Source of the DNA: Clostridiales bacterium
Lineage (GTDB): Bacteria > Bacillota > Clostridia > Christensenellales > Aristaeellaceae
Assembly (NCBI GenBank): GCA_012520375.1
Contig: JAAYOH010000102.1
Location: 1 to 40,001 of the forward strand
Length of the DNA: 40,001 nt
Direction of reading: 5' to 3'
Shown: positions 1 through 8,749 of the stretch, piece by piece
Position numbering within the stretch: position 1 is the first letter of the stretch
Layout of the letters: each line of letters opens with the position of its first letter
The notes under the pieces: generated by a model
The model's input: the letters and a program-made list of their open reading frames with translations, nothing else
Databases searched by the model: none
Told to the model about the DNA's origin: nothing
Made by a program: the position numbers and the translations under genes

Positions 1-555
1 CCATTTAAAATGTGGTTAGCAGAAGTAGGAAAAGAAAGAATCGATGAGATTATCGATCCTGAACTTACGATCGACAGAGCTTTGCAAACATATCTTCAAA
101 AAGGCTATTCCAGAGAGTGGATTCATCAGAGACTTCAAGCTATACAGGTTAGAAAAGAGTTAACGGATGCTTGGCAAGATCACGGTGTAAAGGAAGGACT
201 AGAATACGCTATCCTAACGAATGAAATTTCCAAAGCATGGTCAGGGATGACAGCTCGCCAATACAAAGATTTTAAGAATCTTAAGAAAGAAAATCTTAGA
301 GATAATATGTCTACTTTGGAGCTTGTCCTGAATATGCTTGCAGAAGCGACCACAACTGAATTAACTCTAACCCTTAATCCTCAAGGATTAGAAGAAAATA
401 AAGAGGTCGCTAAAGAGGGTGGAACTGTTGCCGGAAATGCCAGAAAAGATATCGAGGCAAGGACGGGAAAGTCTGTGATTACTCAAAAGAACGCCCTGGA
501 TTTCTCTAAGCTTATTGAAGATGTTGCTGACAAAACAGAAGACAATTCTAAATAA
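1..555 (+). CDS. DinD/BRO-family antirepressor-like protein, C-terminal part (5' end outside window)
   Basis: The reading frame is open from base 1, so the gene begins upstream; an internal ATG lies at 10. The visible 185 codons match the C-terminal half of the DNA-damage-inducible protein D / BRO-N antirepressor type: a start resembling WLAEVGKERIDE, a helical charged middle, and a GGTVAGNARKDIEARTGK tail typical of the family. Such proteins occur in prophages and in SOS-linked loci; their biochemical role is not well defined. Base composition is much lower in G+C than in the galactoside operon that follows, which fits horizontal acquisition. The gene stops at TAA 553-555 and faces the galactosidase gene, with a hairpin between them. 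Family assignment rests on recalled sequence pattern, not a search. Confidence 0.6.
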   Translation, partial: PFKMWLAEVGKERIDEIIDPELTIDRALQTYLQKGYSREWIHQRLQAIQVRKELTDAWQDHGVKEGLEYAILTNEISKAWSGMTARQYKDFKNLKKENLRDNMSTLELVLNMLAEATTTELTLTLNPQGLEENKEVAKEGGTVAGNARKDIEARTGKSVITQKNALDFSKLIEDVADKTEDNSK

Positions 556-599
556 GATTAAAAGATAAATATGAACTTGAGGGAGCAATGATCGATTCC

Positions 600-648
600 T
601 TGCGGCTTTTCCTGAAATCTTCTGATTTTTCGGGAGGAAAAGCCGCAA
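600..648. terminator. Hairpin between converging genes
   Basis: A 14-base arm at 600-613 (TTGCGGCTTTTCCT) is matched perfectly by 635-648, with a 21-base loop that can pair further. It lies between the stop of the DinD-like gene and the stop of the beta-galactosidase gene. It probably serves as a terminator for one or both converging units; the T-rich arms partly replace a separate U-tract. Confidence 0.6.
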
Positions 649-656
649 ACCCTTAA

Positions 657-3600
657 TTATATCCCCTGCATCAGGAAGGAGAACACCAGTTTCCCCGACA
701 CGTCGATGTGGTACTCCGGATGGACGGGGGCGCCCCAGCTGTCGTCGCCCCCCACCCCCATCTGCATCATGGACAGGCGCAGGACGGTGCTGTGGGCCGG
801 GGGCAGTTCTCCTTCGTGAAGGGCGTTTTCCAGCTCGTGGGGGGTCCAGTGCAGGGCGGAGAACTCCATCCCATCCCCGGTGAAGCGCAGGCCATGCCCC
901 CCGGCATCCGTCACCTCCGCCCAGCGCACCCCGGTGCGGTTGCCGCACTCCTGGGGCCTGGGGTATCGGGCCAGGTTGTCCGCCACGGCGGTGCGCCAGA
1001 TGCCAAGCCTTGCGCCTTCCCGCCGGTCGCAGTGATTTTCCTCCGGGCCCAGGCCGTACCAGCGCACCCTGTTGAAGTCGGCATCCATCCTGAGCATCAT
1101 GCCAAATTCCGGCATGCTCCCCAGGCCCTCCACCGGGTCGTAGGACAGGGTCACCCGCACAGCGCCGCAAGGGTATGCCCGGTACTCCACTTCACAATCC
1201 GCCTCCGGCCGGGTCGGCAGCCCGTACACCAGGGCAAAGCCCACGCTGCCGTCCCCGTATGTCCGGACGGGGTCCGCGTTTCTCTCCTTCAGGCGGGGAT
1301 CCGCCCGGTGGGAGGCGTACAGGGAGGCGATCTTCCATTGGGAAGCCCGCCAGGCCAGGTTGTTGCCCCGGTCGTTGTCCGTGGGCGCCCGCCAGAAACT
1401 GGGCATGGGGATCCCCTTGATCAGTTCCCGCCCCCCATATAAGAAGGAGGTCAGGCCCCCGGAGAGCAGGCTGAACATCAGGGAGAAGTCCGCTCCTTTG
1501 ACGCCCAGGTTCCAGCTGCCCCGCACCACCCGGAGGGGCGCATATTTTTCTGTTGGACGCATCTTTCCCGGCACCTTCCATGCCCCCTGTCCCCAGGCCA
1601 CCTCGTGCCCGGCGGGGGCCCACGGCTTCTCCTCTTTCAGCCGGAAAGACAGGGTCAGGGCGTATTCCCCCGGCGTCCCGGGGATCGGGAAAGGCAGGGG
1701 GCAGGTTTTTTTGGACAGGGGCGGTACGTCGGTCTCTATCCGGGTCCGGGCCACTTCCACCCCGTCCCGGGCCAGGACGGCCACACAGGCGTAGGCGGAG
1801 GTGGGGGTGAACAGGCTGCGGTTGGCGATGGTCATCCCTTCCCGGGAAATCCTTGCCTCGATATCCTGGTAGTTGTACTTGACCTCCTGCATCTTGGGGC
1901 CCGGCGTCCCGTCCCCGTACACGATGCCGTCTCCCGAGAAGTTGCCGTCGTTGGGCCGGTCGTCCAGATCGCCCCCGTACAGGTATTCGTCTTTGCCGTA
2001 TCTGCTCCGGCGCAGGATGGTCTGGTCGATGTAGTCCCAGATGAAGCCCCCCTGGTACAGAGGCTCCTCATAGGCCAACCGGGTGTACTTGTGCATGGCG
2101 CCGCAGGAATTGCCCATGGCGTGGGTATACTCGCACAGGATGAAGGGCTTGTCCCGGTGCTCCTTCAGGTACGCACGCACTTCTTCCGCCGGGGTATACA
2201 TGCGGCTCACCACGTCGGACGTGTCCGGATACCTTGCGTCGTGGGCGATGCTCTCGTAGTGCACCGGGCGGCTGTCGTCCAGCTCCCGGAACCGGGCGCT
2301 CATGGCCCGGGGCACCGTGCCCCCCATGGATTCGTTGCCGATGCTCCACATCAGGATACAGGGGTGGTTCTTGTCCCGACCGTAGGCAGAATCCACCCGG
2401 TCCAGCATGGGGGCCAGCCATTCCTCTTTGTCCCCGGGGAGCAGCTCTTCCAAGGGAAGCCTGCCCAGCTGCACCCCCTCCGCCACCCCGTGGGATTCCA
2501 TGTTGTTCTCGTCGATCACGTACAGCCCCAGCTCGTCGCACAGTTCGTACAGGGCGGAGCTGTTGGGATAATGGCTGGTGCGCACCGCGTTGATATTGTT
2601 CTGTTTCATGGTGACGAGGTCCCGCTTGATCTGCTCCCGGGTAACCGCCCGGCCCGTTTCTGCGCAGAAATCGTGGCGGTTGACCCCCTTGAACACCAGG
2701 CGCTGCCCGTTCAGGCACAGGACGCCGTCCCGGATGCCGAAGGTCCGGAATCCCACACGCTGCCTGGTCACTTCTGTGAGTTGTCCCGCCCCGTCGTACA
2801 GTTCGATCAGCAGGGTGTACAGCCATGGGGCCTCCGCAGACCATAGCTTGGGCGCCGCTACCTGTAGCTCCCCATGGGGCTGCTCCGTTTCGGCCTCCGC
2901 CGCCGTCGCTCCGCCGGGATCCAGAAGACGGAATTTTGCCCTCCACGGCCCTTCCCCCCGCACGTCCATGAGGATCCCCAGGCTTCCCTCCTCATGGTCC
3001 TTTGTCAGCCGGGGTTTCAGGGTGAGGTCCCGAAGGTGTACTTTGGGCTCGGCGTACAAGAATACCTCCCGGTAGATGCCGCTGAACCGGAAGAAATCCT
3101 GGTCTTCCGCCCAGCTGCCGGCGCAGTAGCGATACACCCGGCAGGCCAGTTTGTTCTCCCCCTCCGCCAGGTACGGGGTCAATTCGAACTCCGACGGGGT
3201 AAAGGAGTCCCCTGCAAAACCCACGTACCGTCCGTTGAGGAACAGGGCGATGCAGCTCTCTACCCCCTGGAAGGAGATGAACACCCTTTTCCCCGCCATG
3301 GCTTCCGGCAGGAAAAAGTACTTCACATAACAGGCCACGGGGTTGAAGCGGGTGGGCGCCCTGCCCCTCTCCACCTGTTCCCAACCGTCCCAGGGATACT
3401 GGATGTTGCAGTACTGGGGCGTGCCGTATCCCTCCATCTGGATGTGGGCGGGCACCGCGATATCCGCCCAGTCCCGGCAATCGTAGTCCGGCGCCTCAAA
3501 GCCCGGGATCACCTGGGCCTCGTTCAATGCGTGGAAAAACTTCCAGCTCCCGTTCAGGGAAGCGCGCAGGCGACTCTCCCCCGCTTCCAGCTCCCCATAG

Positions 3601-3689
3601 TCGGCAAACCACTGGTGATCCGAATGGGCGTCCTCCCGGTTCTCCCGGAAAAACCCCGGATCCCCGAGCCGTTTGGCATCAAAAGACAT
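657..3689 (-). CDS. lacZ: Beta-galactosidase, glycoside hydrolase family 2 (LacZ type)
   Basis: A 1010-residue GH2 enzyme, close to the length of E. coli LacZ, that hydrolyses terminal beta-galactosides by a retaining mechanism. Order seen: N-terminal jelly-roll sugar-binding domain (about 45-215), Ig-like domain, TIM barrel (about 315-610), then a long C-terminal beta-sandwich of the Bgal_small_N kind. The acid/base glutamate is E453 in the motif WSIGNES and the nucleophile is E520 in LCEYTHAMGNS, equivalent to E461 and E537 of LacZ. There is no signal peptide, so it should act in the cytoplasm on imported sugar. The start is supported by AAGGAGG eight bases upstream. It is the last gene of a three-gene operon, 36 bases after the alpha-galactosidase. 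No transporter is in the window. Confidence 0.95.
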   Translation of the reverse strand: MSFDAKRLGDPGFFRENREDAHSDHQWFADYGELEAGESRLRASLNGSWKFFHALNEAQVIPGFEAPDYDCRDWADIAVPAHIQMEGYGTPQYCNIQYPWDGWEQVERGRAPTRFNPVACYVKYFFLPEAMAGKRVFISFQGVESCIALFLNGRYVGFAGDSFTPSEFELTPYLAEGENKLACRVYRYCAGSWAEDQDFFRFSGIYREVFLYAEPKVHLRDLTLKPRLTKDHEEGSLGILMDVRGEGPWRAKFRLLDPGGATAAEAETEQPHGELQVAAPKLWSAEAPWLYTLLIELYDGAGQLTEVTRQRVGFRTFGIRDGVLCLNGQRLVFKGVNRHDFCAETGRAVTREQIKRDLVTMKQNNINAVRTSHYPNSSALYELCDELGLYVIDENNMESHGVAEGVQLGRLPLEELLPGDKEEWLAPMLDRVDSAYGRDKNHPCILMWSIGNESMGGTVPRAMSARFRELDDSRPVHYESIAHDARYPDTSDVVSRMYTPAEEVRAYLKEHRDKPFILCEYTHAMGNSCGAMHKYTRLAYEEPLYQGGFIWDYIDQTILRRSRYGKDEYLYGGDLDDRPNDGNFSGDGIVYGDGTPGPKMQEVKYNYQDIEARISREGMTIANRSLFTPTSAYACVAVLARDGVEVARTRIETDVPPLSKKTCPLPFPIPGTPGEYALTLSFRLKEEKPWAPAGHEVAWGQGAWKVPGKMRPTEKYAPLRVVRGSWNLGVKGADFSLMFSLLSGGLTSFLYGGRELIKGIPMPSFWRAPTDNDRGNNLAWRASQWKIASLYASHRADPRLKERNADPVRTYGDGSVGFALVYGLPTRPEADCEVEYRAYPCGAVRVTLSYDPVEGLGSMPEFGMMLRMDADFNRVRWYGLGPEENHCDRREGARLGIWRTAVADNLARYPRPQECGNRTGVRWAEVTDAGGHGLRFTGDGMEFSALHWTPHELENALHEGELPPAHSTVLRLSMMQMGVGGDDSWGAPVHPEYHIDVSGKLVFSFLMQGI

Positions 3690-3725
3690 GATGCGCCCCT
3701 CCTTGTGGTATTTTTGTTGTCCGGA

Positions 3726-5162
3726 TCAGTGAAATTCCGGCAGCCAGCCTGCGTGGGCCTCCATCATTTCGTCGCACATGGCCACGATATCGTCTATGCT
3801 GAGCTCGGCAGCCGTGTGGGGGTCCAGCAGCACGGCCTGGTAGATGCAATCCTTTTCCAGGGTCATGGCGGCCTCGATGGTCATCAGATGCACGTTGATG
3901 TTGGTGCGGTTCAGGGCGGCGCACTGCTCCGGCAGCCTGCCCACCTTCACCGGCTGTACCCCGCTCATATCCGCCAGGCAGGGCACTTCCACCACGCAGT
4001 TGTCGGGCAGGTTGGCGATCAGGCCCTCATTCAGCACGTTGCCGCCAAACTTGAAGGGGCGGTTGGTTTCCATGGCCTCGATGATGCGGCTGGCGTACTC
4101 GGCAGAGCGAACATGGCGCAGGTTCGGATCCTTGATGAAGAGGTCCCGCCGCCGGTTCCAATTCTCGATCTGCAGCATGCAGCGCCGGGGGTATTCGTCC
4201 AGGGGGATGTTGAAGCGCTGGATCAGCTCGGGGTACGCCCGCTTGATGAAATAGGGGGTGTACTCCGCGTTGTGTTCGCTGGACTCCGTGATGTAATAGC
4301 CGAAACGGCGCATCAGCTCCAAGCGGACCATGTCCCCGTGTACGCCCTTCGCGCGGTACATTTCGTAGCTCTGCCGGACCATCTCGATGTGCATGGGGTC
4401 AGGCTCGGGGTTCCCATGGGCCGCCATCATGCGCTCCAGGAACTCCTCAAAGGTGCCGATGTCCAGTTGTCCTTTGTTGTACAGCAGGGCGCGGCGCTTG
4501 ATCTCGGGGTACAGGTCCTCCCCGTTCCGGGTGCACTCCAGCAGCCAGGCCTGGTGGTTGATCCCGGCGATCTTCCACTGCACTTTTTCGTCGTAGTCCA
4601 TGCCCAGTTCCGCCAGCAGGACGGGCGCGCACACCTGGACGCTGTGGCACAGGCCCACGGTCTTCACGTTCGTCATGCGCAGCATGGCGCCGGTGAGGAT
4701 GGACATGGGGTTGGTATAGTTCAGCAGCCAGGCCCTGGGGCACAATTCCTCCATGTCCCGGGCAAAATCCAGCATCACCGGGATGGTGCGCAGCGCACGG
4801 AACACGCCCCCCACCCCCAGGGTGTCCGCGATGGTCTGGCGCAGGCCATACTTCTTGGGGATCTCAAAGTCCGTGATGGTGCAGGGGTCGTAGCCCCCCA
4901 CCTGGATGGCGTTCACCACGTAATCCGCCCCTGCCAGGGCAGCCCGGCGGTTCTCAACCCCGGGATAGGCCGTGATCACGGCCTGGGACCCCACATTGCG
5001 GTCGATGGCCTCCAGCATCAGCCGCGACTCCTCCAGCCGCACCGGATCGATGTCGTACAAGGCGATGTGGGCGCCCTTCAGCGCCTCCGTCATCATCACG
5101 TCCCCCAGTACGTTCTTGGCGAACACCGTAGAGCCCGCCCCCAAAAAAGTGATTTTTGCCAT
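3726..5162 (-). CDS. melA: Alpha-galactosidase, glycoside hydrolase family 4 (MelA type)
   Basis: A 478-residue GH4 enzyme. This family hydrolyses glycosides by an NAD- and Mn-dependent oxidation/elimination route rather than with two carboxylates. The N-terminal Rossmann motif LGAGST is at residues 7-12. Metal ligands are expected at C172 (in GLCHSVQ) and H203 (in GINHQAW). The CHSV form and many blocks ([30 protein letters not shown]) match E. coli MelA closely, so alpha-galactosidase is preferred over alpha-glucosidase or galacturonidase activity. It starts after a GGAGGG site and sits between the aldo/keto reductase and lacZ genes. Together the two glycosidases would release galactose from both alpha- and beta-linked galactosides, such as melibiose/raffinose fragments and lactose. 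Confidence 0.93.
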   Translation of the reverse strand: MAKITFLGAGSTVFAKNVLGDVMMTEALKGAHIALYDIDPVRLEESRLMLEAIDRNVGSQAVITAYPGVENRRAALAGADYVVNAIQVGGYDPCTITDFEIPKKYGLRQTIADTLGVGGVFRALRTIPVMLDFARDMEELCPRAWLLNYTNPMSILTGAMLRMTNVKTVGLCHSVQVCAPVLLAELGMDYDEKVQWKIAGINHQAWLLECTRNGEDLYPEIKRRALLYNKGQLDIGTFEEFLERMMAAHGNPEPDPMHIEMVRQSYEMYRAKGVHGDMVRLELMRRFGYYITESSEHNAEYTPYFIKRAYPELIQRFNIPLDEYPRRCMLQIENWNRRRDLFIKDPNLRHVRSAEYASRIIEAMETNRPFKFGGNVLNEGLIANLPDNCVVEVPCLADMSGVQPVKVGRLPEQCAALNRTNINVHLMTIEAAMTLEKDCIYQAVLLDPHTAAELSIDDIVAMCDEMMEAHAGWLPEFH

Positions 5163-5287
5163 GTCCCTCCACCCTTTCCCATTCTTGATATGCCGTGATC
5201 CTGCGTGTTTTCCCGTTTCTTGGCCGGTCCCCGGCCTCTTGGTGCCACCCGCCCCGACGATGGCGATTTTTCAGGGGGATTTCCTGC

Positions 5288-6286
5288 TCATGCCTCCAGG
5301 TTCAGCCAGGCCCTTTCCTCCGCGGTCAGCCCGATCTTCGCCGCTGCGATGTTGGCCCGCATCCGGTCCGGGTTGCTGCTGCCGCTCACCGCGAACACGG
5401 AAAGATCCGGCTGGTCAAACAGCCAGGCCATGGCGATCTCCGGCACGGTGACCCCCTTCTCCTCCGCCAATATTTCGCAGCGCCGCAGCCGCTCCAGGTT
5501 GTCCGGGGAGAGATATCCCTTTATCCCGGGCTCGTCCATCACTTCCCGGGCCCGCTCCGGCTCCCCGCTTCTGAACCTGCCCGAGAACAGCCCCCGGGCC
5601 AGGGGCGAATAGGCGAACACCTGGATCCCGTTTTCTGCGTAATAGCCCCGGGCCGCTTTCCCCTCTTCCCCGGATATGCTGACGCAGCCGCCGCCCCAGG
5701 GGTCCGCCACCTGTTCCGCCAGCCCGTAGTTGGGGCTGACCGCCCCAAAGCCCCGAAGCCCCCGGGCCGAGGCATACCCTGCCGCTTCCTGAAAGCGTTC
5801 CAGGCTCCAATTGGACACCCCAAAGGCCCGGATCTTTCCCTGGTCCGCCAGTTTGTTCAGCACCTCCAGGATGGGCCCCACCGATACGTCGGGATCGTCC
5901 CGGTGCAGGAGATAGATGTCGATATGATCCGTCCGTAGTTTGGCCAGGGAGTCGTGCACGTCGCTCAGGATGTCGTGGACCGTCACCCTTTTCCGCCAGG
6001 CGTTGTGGTGGGCCCCCTTGGTCAGCACCACCACCTCTTCCCGCAGTCCCCGGGCTTCCATCCACTCCCCCAGGGGCTCCTCGCCGTACTGGCTGGCGCA
6101 GTCAAAACAGTTGATCCCCAGGGCGTACATGCCGTCCAGCATGTCGAAAGCCCGCTGCAGCCGCTCCGAAAAGTCCGGCGCATCCCCGTATACCGATCGG
6201 AAAGCCTGAAACATCACCGGCGTCGACGTCCCGAACACCACCCGGGAAACCGGTTTCCCCACATATTCCACCGCACCGTATTGCAT
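5288..6286 (-). CDS. Aldo/keto reductase
   Basis: A 332-residue aldo/keto reductase with a TIM-barrel fold and NAD(P)H-dependent carbonyl or sugar reduction expected. The catalytic tetrad is visible: D62 and Y67 in NCFDCASQYG, K90 in VLTKGAHH and H128 in YLLHRDDP. It is the first gene after the operon promoter, with 125 bases before the alpha-galactosidase gene. Many sugar operons of gut Bacillota carry such a reductase; here it may oxidise or reduce the released galactose or a derivative, but the substrate cannot be read from sequence. The start ATG follows a weak GGGG site. Confidence 0.88.
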   Translation of the reverse strand: MQYGAVEYVGKPVSRVVFGTSTPVMFQAFRSVYGDAPDFSERLQRAFDMLDGMYALGINCFDCASQYGEEPLGEWMEARGLREEVVVLTKGAHHNAWRKRVTVHDILSDVHDSLAKLRTDHIDIYLLHRDDPDVSVGPILEVLNKLADQGKIRAFGVSNWSLERFQEAAGYASARGLRGFGAVSPNYGLAEQVADPWGGGCVSISGEEGKAARGYYAENGIQVFAYSPLARGLFSGRFRSGEPERAREVMDEPGIKGYLSPDNLERLRRCEILAEEKGVTVPEIAMAWLFDQPDLSVFAVSGSSNPDRMRANIAAAKIGLTAEERAWLNLEA

Positions 6287-6318
6287 CCCGCCATCCCCTT
6301 TCCTTGCCCCGCTCCCGG

Positions 6319-6333
6319 GGGGGATCTTCCCCC
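6319..6333. promoter_or_regulatory. Palindrome just downstream of the galactoside -10, possible operator
   Basis: GGGGGA-TCT-TCCCCC is a perfect 6-bp inverted repeat with a 3-base centre. It begins one base downstream of the -10 hexamer, at the expected transcription start. Position fits repressor binding, but no regulator gene is adjacent and the motif is not one I recognise. Confidence 0.3.
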
Positions 6334-6334
6334 T

Positions 6335-6363
6335 ATTCTATCATCACCGGGCCCCCGCGTCAA
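6335..6363 (-). promoter_or_regulatory. Promoter of the galactoside operon
   Basis: Read on the minus strand: -35 TTGACG (6363-6358), a 17-base spacer, and -10 TAGAAT (6340-6335). Transcription would start near 6328, about 40 bases before the aldo/keto reductase ATG. Confidence 0.7.
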
Positions 6364-6407
6364 TTCCGGTTCCGCCGTTTCTTTGTCATTTTCAAGGGTT
6401 TCCTTTG

Positions 6408-6458
6408 CCGGAAAAATGAAAACAGCCCCGCCTCCCTTCTTGTTGGCAAACGGGGTTT
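6408..6458 (+). repeat. Left copy of the island-flanking direct repeat
   Basis: The 30-base core at 6408-6437 (beginning CCGGAAAAATGAAAACAG) matches 14412-14441 with one mismatch, in the same orientation. Weaker similarity continues to about 6458. The two copies enclose both operator-bearing promoters and all six island genes. Confidence 0.7.
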
Positions 6459-6563
6459 CCGCAGATGTGGGAAACAGCCTTCTTCTTCGGTTCCTCAACG
6501 GCTGCCTCAGGGCGTTATGTGCAGGAAAACAGATGGAAATTGCGGAAAATTAAAAAAACACAC

Positions 6564-6592
6564 TTGACAAACCACAGAAGTTAGATTATGCT
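6564..6592 (+). promoter_or_regulatory. Promoter of the ABC transporter operon
   Basis: A perfect -35 TTGACA (6564-6569), a 17-base spacer and -10 TATGCT (6587-6592). The -10 lies inside the first GTTAG-N6-CTAAC palindrome, so a protein bound there would block RNA polymerase. Confidence 0.7.
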
Positions 6593-6618
6593 AACTTATG
6601 AAGTTAGCTTTGCCTAAC
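6580..6618. promoter_or_regulatory. Double GTTAG-N6-CTAAC operator, candidate metalloregulator (DtxR/IdeR-like) site
   Basis: Two 16-bp palindromes, 6580-6595 (GTTAGATTATGCTAAC) and 6603-6618 (GTTAGCTTTGCCTAAC), share arms and spacing; their starts are 23 bases apart. The first covers the -10 element and the second the expected start site. The same palindrome recurs just below the -10 of the converging operon at 14177-14192. The TTAG/CTAA arms resemble DtxR/IdeR-type iron boxes, but the spacing is not the classic 19-bp box, so the metal link is inference. Confidence 0.6.
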
Positions 6619-6649
6619 ATCCCTTGGGTCTACGCATTGGGAGAATAGC

Positions 6650-6882
6650 ATGCGAGAATCCTTTGAAGAAACCTTTTGTCCGGCAAAAGAGTGGCGCTGT
6701 TGGTTTCGCGCGACTGGCGGGACGGCGAATGGATGCGGATCTGTCAGGCAGAATGCATATCCATGGGCGCTCATATGGTGGACTGCGGATTGATTCGGCG
6801 TCTCACGCCGGATGAAGAAGGGCTTGCTGCCTGCCGGCAATTGGGCAAACGGCTGGCATCACAACAAACTTCCCAGCGCTAA
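6650..6882 (+). pseudogene. Flavodoxin/NADPH-dependent FMN reductase-like remnant
   Basis: Between the operator and the ABC genes a frame starting at TTG 6676 encodes 68 residues (KRVALLVSRDWRDGEW ... LAACRQLGKRLAS) that resemble the last beta-alpha units of a flavodoxin or FMN-reductase domain. An ATG at 6650 opens a different frame, which suggests a frameshift or internal deletion. No flavin-binding N-terminal loop remains. Flavodoxins are commonly induced when iron is scarce, so a decayed one directly under this operator is suggestive. It could instead be a small intact gene of unknown role. Confidence 0.35.
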
Positions 6883-6931
6883 CCAAACAACGCCCAGGGT
6901 TCTTTCCCGCAAAAGGATAAAGGAGGAAACC

Positions 6932-8749
6932 ATGGATCAAAAAGCAAGGAGAAATGCCAAACAGGTCAAGAAAGCCCCACTGCTGAAGCGCTTTGCGCCT
7001 TTTATGGAGAAAAAACGTTCCTTCTTATCGCTCTCCCTCCTCTTGTCCTCGATACACGCTTTGCTTGGCATGTTGCCCTTTCTGATGGTGTGGCTGCTGG
7101 TGCGCCAGCTGCTGCAAACGCCGGGACAAGTACATCTCGAAGGATTGGCAAAATATGCCTGGCTGGCCTTTGCAGCCCAAGTGCTTGCCATCCTATGCTA
7201 TTTTGCTTCGCTTGTTCTCTCCCACCTGGCAGGCTTCCGGGTAGAAGTCGCCTTGCAGAAAAAAGGGATGGAACAGATAATCAATAAACCTCTGGGGTTC
7301 TTCGACATGAACTTGTCCGGTCGCGTACGCAAAATCATCAACGACTCCGCAGGTTCCACCCATTCATTTTTAGCCCATCAATTGCCTGACATGGCAGCGA
7401 CGGTGATTACCCCGATTTCGGTACTGCTGCTGATTGCCTTGGTGGATTGGCGGCTGGGCATTGCGTTGCTTATTCCCATCCTCATGGGCTTTGTGACCAT
7501 GGGCGGCATGATGACCACCGCCGGCAAAGCTTTTCAGGACCAGTACCTGAATGCGCTGGAAGCCATGAGCAGCGAATCGGTAGAGTATGTACGCGGCATC
7601 CCGGTGGTGAAAACCTTCGGGCAGAGCGTATTTTCCTTCAAGCGTTTTTACAACCTGATCCTCAATTACAAGGAAATGGTGTATGCCTATACCATCACCT
7701 GGCGGCACCCCATGAGCACCTACACCATGGTCATGCAAGCCGGCTGCTTGTTCCTGGTCGTAGCTTCCCTTTTTACCTGGCAGGGAAGCGGTACCGCGGG
7801 TATTTTGTTAAGCAACTTTATTCTGTTTCTGATGCTGGCGCCGTTGTTTTCTGCCACCATGATGAAATCCATGTACCTGATGCAAAACAAAATGATTGCC
7901 AGTCAGGTGCTGGACCGCATGGAAGGGTTGCTGGATTATCCTGATATGCCTCGGGGAAAACAGACCAGGATCAACGATACCTCCCTTGGCTTTCAGGATG
8001 TTACCTTTACATACCCCGGCAGCGACATCCCGGCGGTCAGCAACGTTTCTTTCCACATCGATCCCGGTGAAACGGTCGCGCTGGTGGGCGCCTCAGGCAG
8101 TGGCAAAACTACCCTGGCCCGTTTGGCTGCCCGGTTCTGGGATGTGGACAGCGGCCAGGTGCTGATTGGGGGCACCAACGTCAAAGACATTGCAAAAGAA
8201 ACCTTGATGGAGCACGTTTCCTTTGTGTTTCAAACGACAAAGCTCATGAAGATGAGCCTGCGGGACAACATTGCCTTTGGCGCAAAAGAAGTTACCGAGG
8301 AAGCCGTTCAGCGTGCAGTGGATTTGTCCCAGTCCCGGGAAATCATTGACAGCCTGCCCCAAGGGCTTGACACCATCATCGGAAGCCGCGGCACCTATCT
8401 GTCCGGTGGTGAACAACAGCGCATTGCGCTGGCCCGCTCCATCCTGAAGGATGCTCCCATCGTGCTGCTGGACGAGGCCACCGCCTTTGCCGACCCCGAA
8501 AACGAGCATCTCATCCGCAAGGCCTTGAAAGCCTTGAGCCAGGACAAAACCACCCTGATGATCGCCCATCGTTTGAACTCTGTCGTGGATGCCGACCAAA
8601 TCCTGGTCCTGGATAAGGGCCGGATTGTGGAGAAGGGCAGCCATGAGCAATTGCTGCAAAAACAAGGGATCTATGCCGCAATGTGGGCAGAATACCAAAC
8701 CAGCATTGACTGGAAAATCACTCCTTCAAAAAAGGAGGCATCAGCATGA
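6932..8749 (+). CDS. ABC transporter half-protein 1 (permease fused to ATPase; YbtP/IrtA-like)
   Basis: 605 residues: an N-terminal six-helix exporter-type membrane domain (about 25-310) and a C-terminal nucleotide-binding domain. Walker A GASGSGKT is at 386-393, the signature LSGGE at 490-494, Walker B aspartate and glutamate at D514/E515, and the switch histidine at H546. The D-loop region reads DEATAFADPE rather than the usual SALD. The ATG at 6932 is chosen because AGGAGG lies five bases upstream; longer upstream extensions have no such site. It overlaps the next gene by four bases (ATGA), so the two should form a heterodimer. The membrane-domain pattern recalls the siderophore-related YbtPQ/IrtAB pairs, which have exporter fold but can import. 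Substrate unknown. Confidence 0.88.
   Translation: MDQKARRNAKQVKKAPLLKRFAPFMEKKRSFLSLSLLLSSIHALLGMLPFLMVWLLVRQLLQTPGQVHLEGLAKYAWLAFAAQVLAILCYFASLVLSHLAGFRVEVALQKKGMEQIINKPLGFFDMNLSGRVRKIINDSAGSTHSFLAHQLPDMAATVITPISVLLLIALVDWRLGIALLIPILMGFVTMGGMMTTAGKAFQDQYLNALEAMSSESVEYVRGIPVVKTFGQSVFSFKRFYNLILNYKEMVYAYTITWRHPMSTYTMVMQAGCLFLVVASLFTWQGSGTAGILLSNFILFLMLAPLFSATMMKSMYLMQNKMIASQVLDRMEGLLDYPDMPRGKQTRINDTSLGFQDVTFTYPGSDIPAVSNVSFHIDPGETVALVGASGSGKTTLARLAARFWDVDSGQVLIGGTNVKDIAKETLMEHVSFVFQTTKLMKMSLRDNIAFGAKEVTEEAVQRAVDLSQSREIIDSLPQGLDTIIGSRGTYLSGGEQQRIALARSILKDAPIVLLDEATAFADPENEHLIRKALKALSQDKTTLMIAHRLNSVVDADQILVLDKGRIVEKGSHEQLLQKQGIYAAMWAEYQTSIDWKITPSKKEASA

Larger units (their letters stand above)
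6287..6931. other. Intergenic region between galactoside operon and ABC transporter genes
   Basis: 645 bases without an intact gene. It holds, left to right: the leftward galactoside promoter, one copy of the direct repeat that brackets the island (6408-6458), a rightward promoter with two GTTAG-N6-CTAAC palindromes (6564-6618), and a short flavodoxin-like remnant (6650-6882). Nothing else was recognised. Confidence 0.6.

Noticed and set aside
2874-5198. 774-codon open frame on the plus strand opposite lacZ and melA
   Set aside because: It runs across two well-supported minus-strand genes and their spacer; composition is typical of antisense frames.
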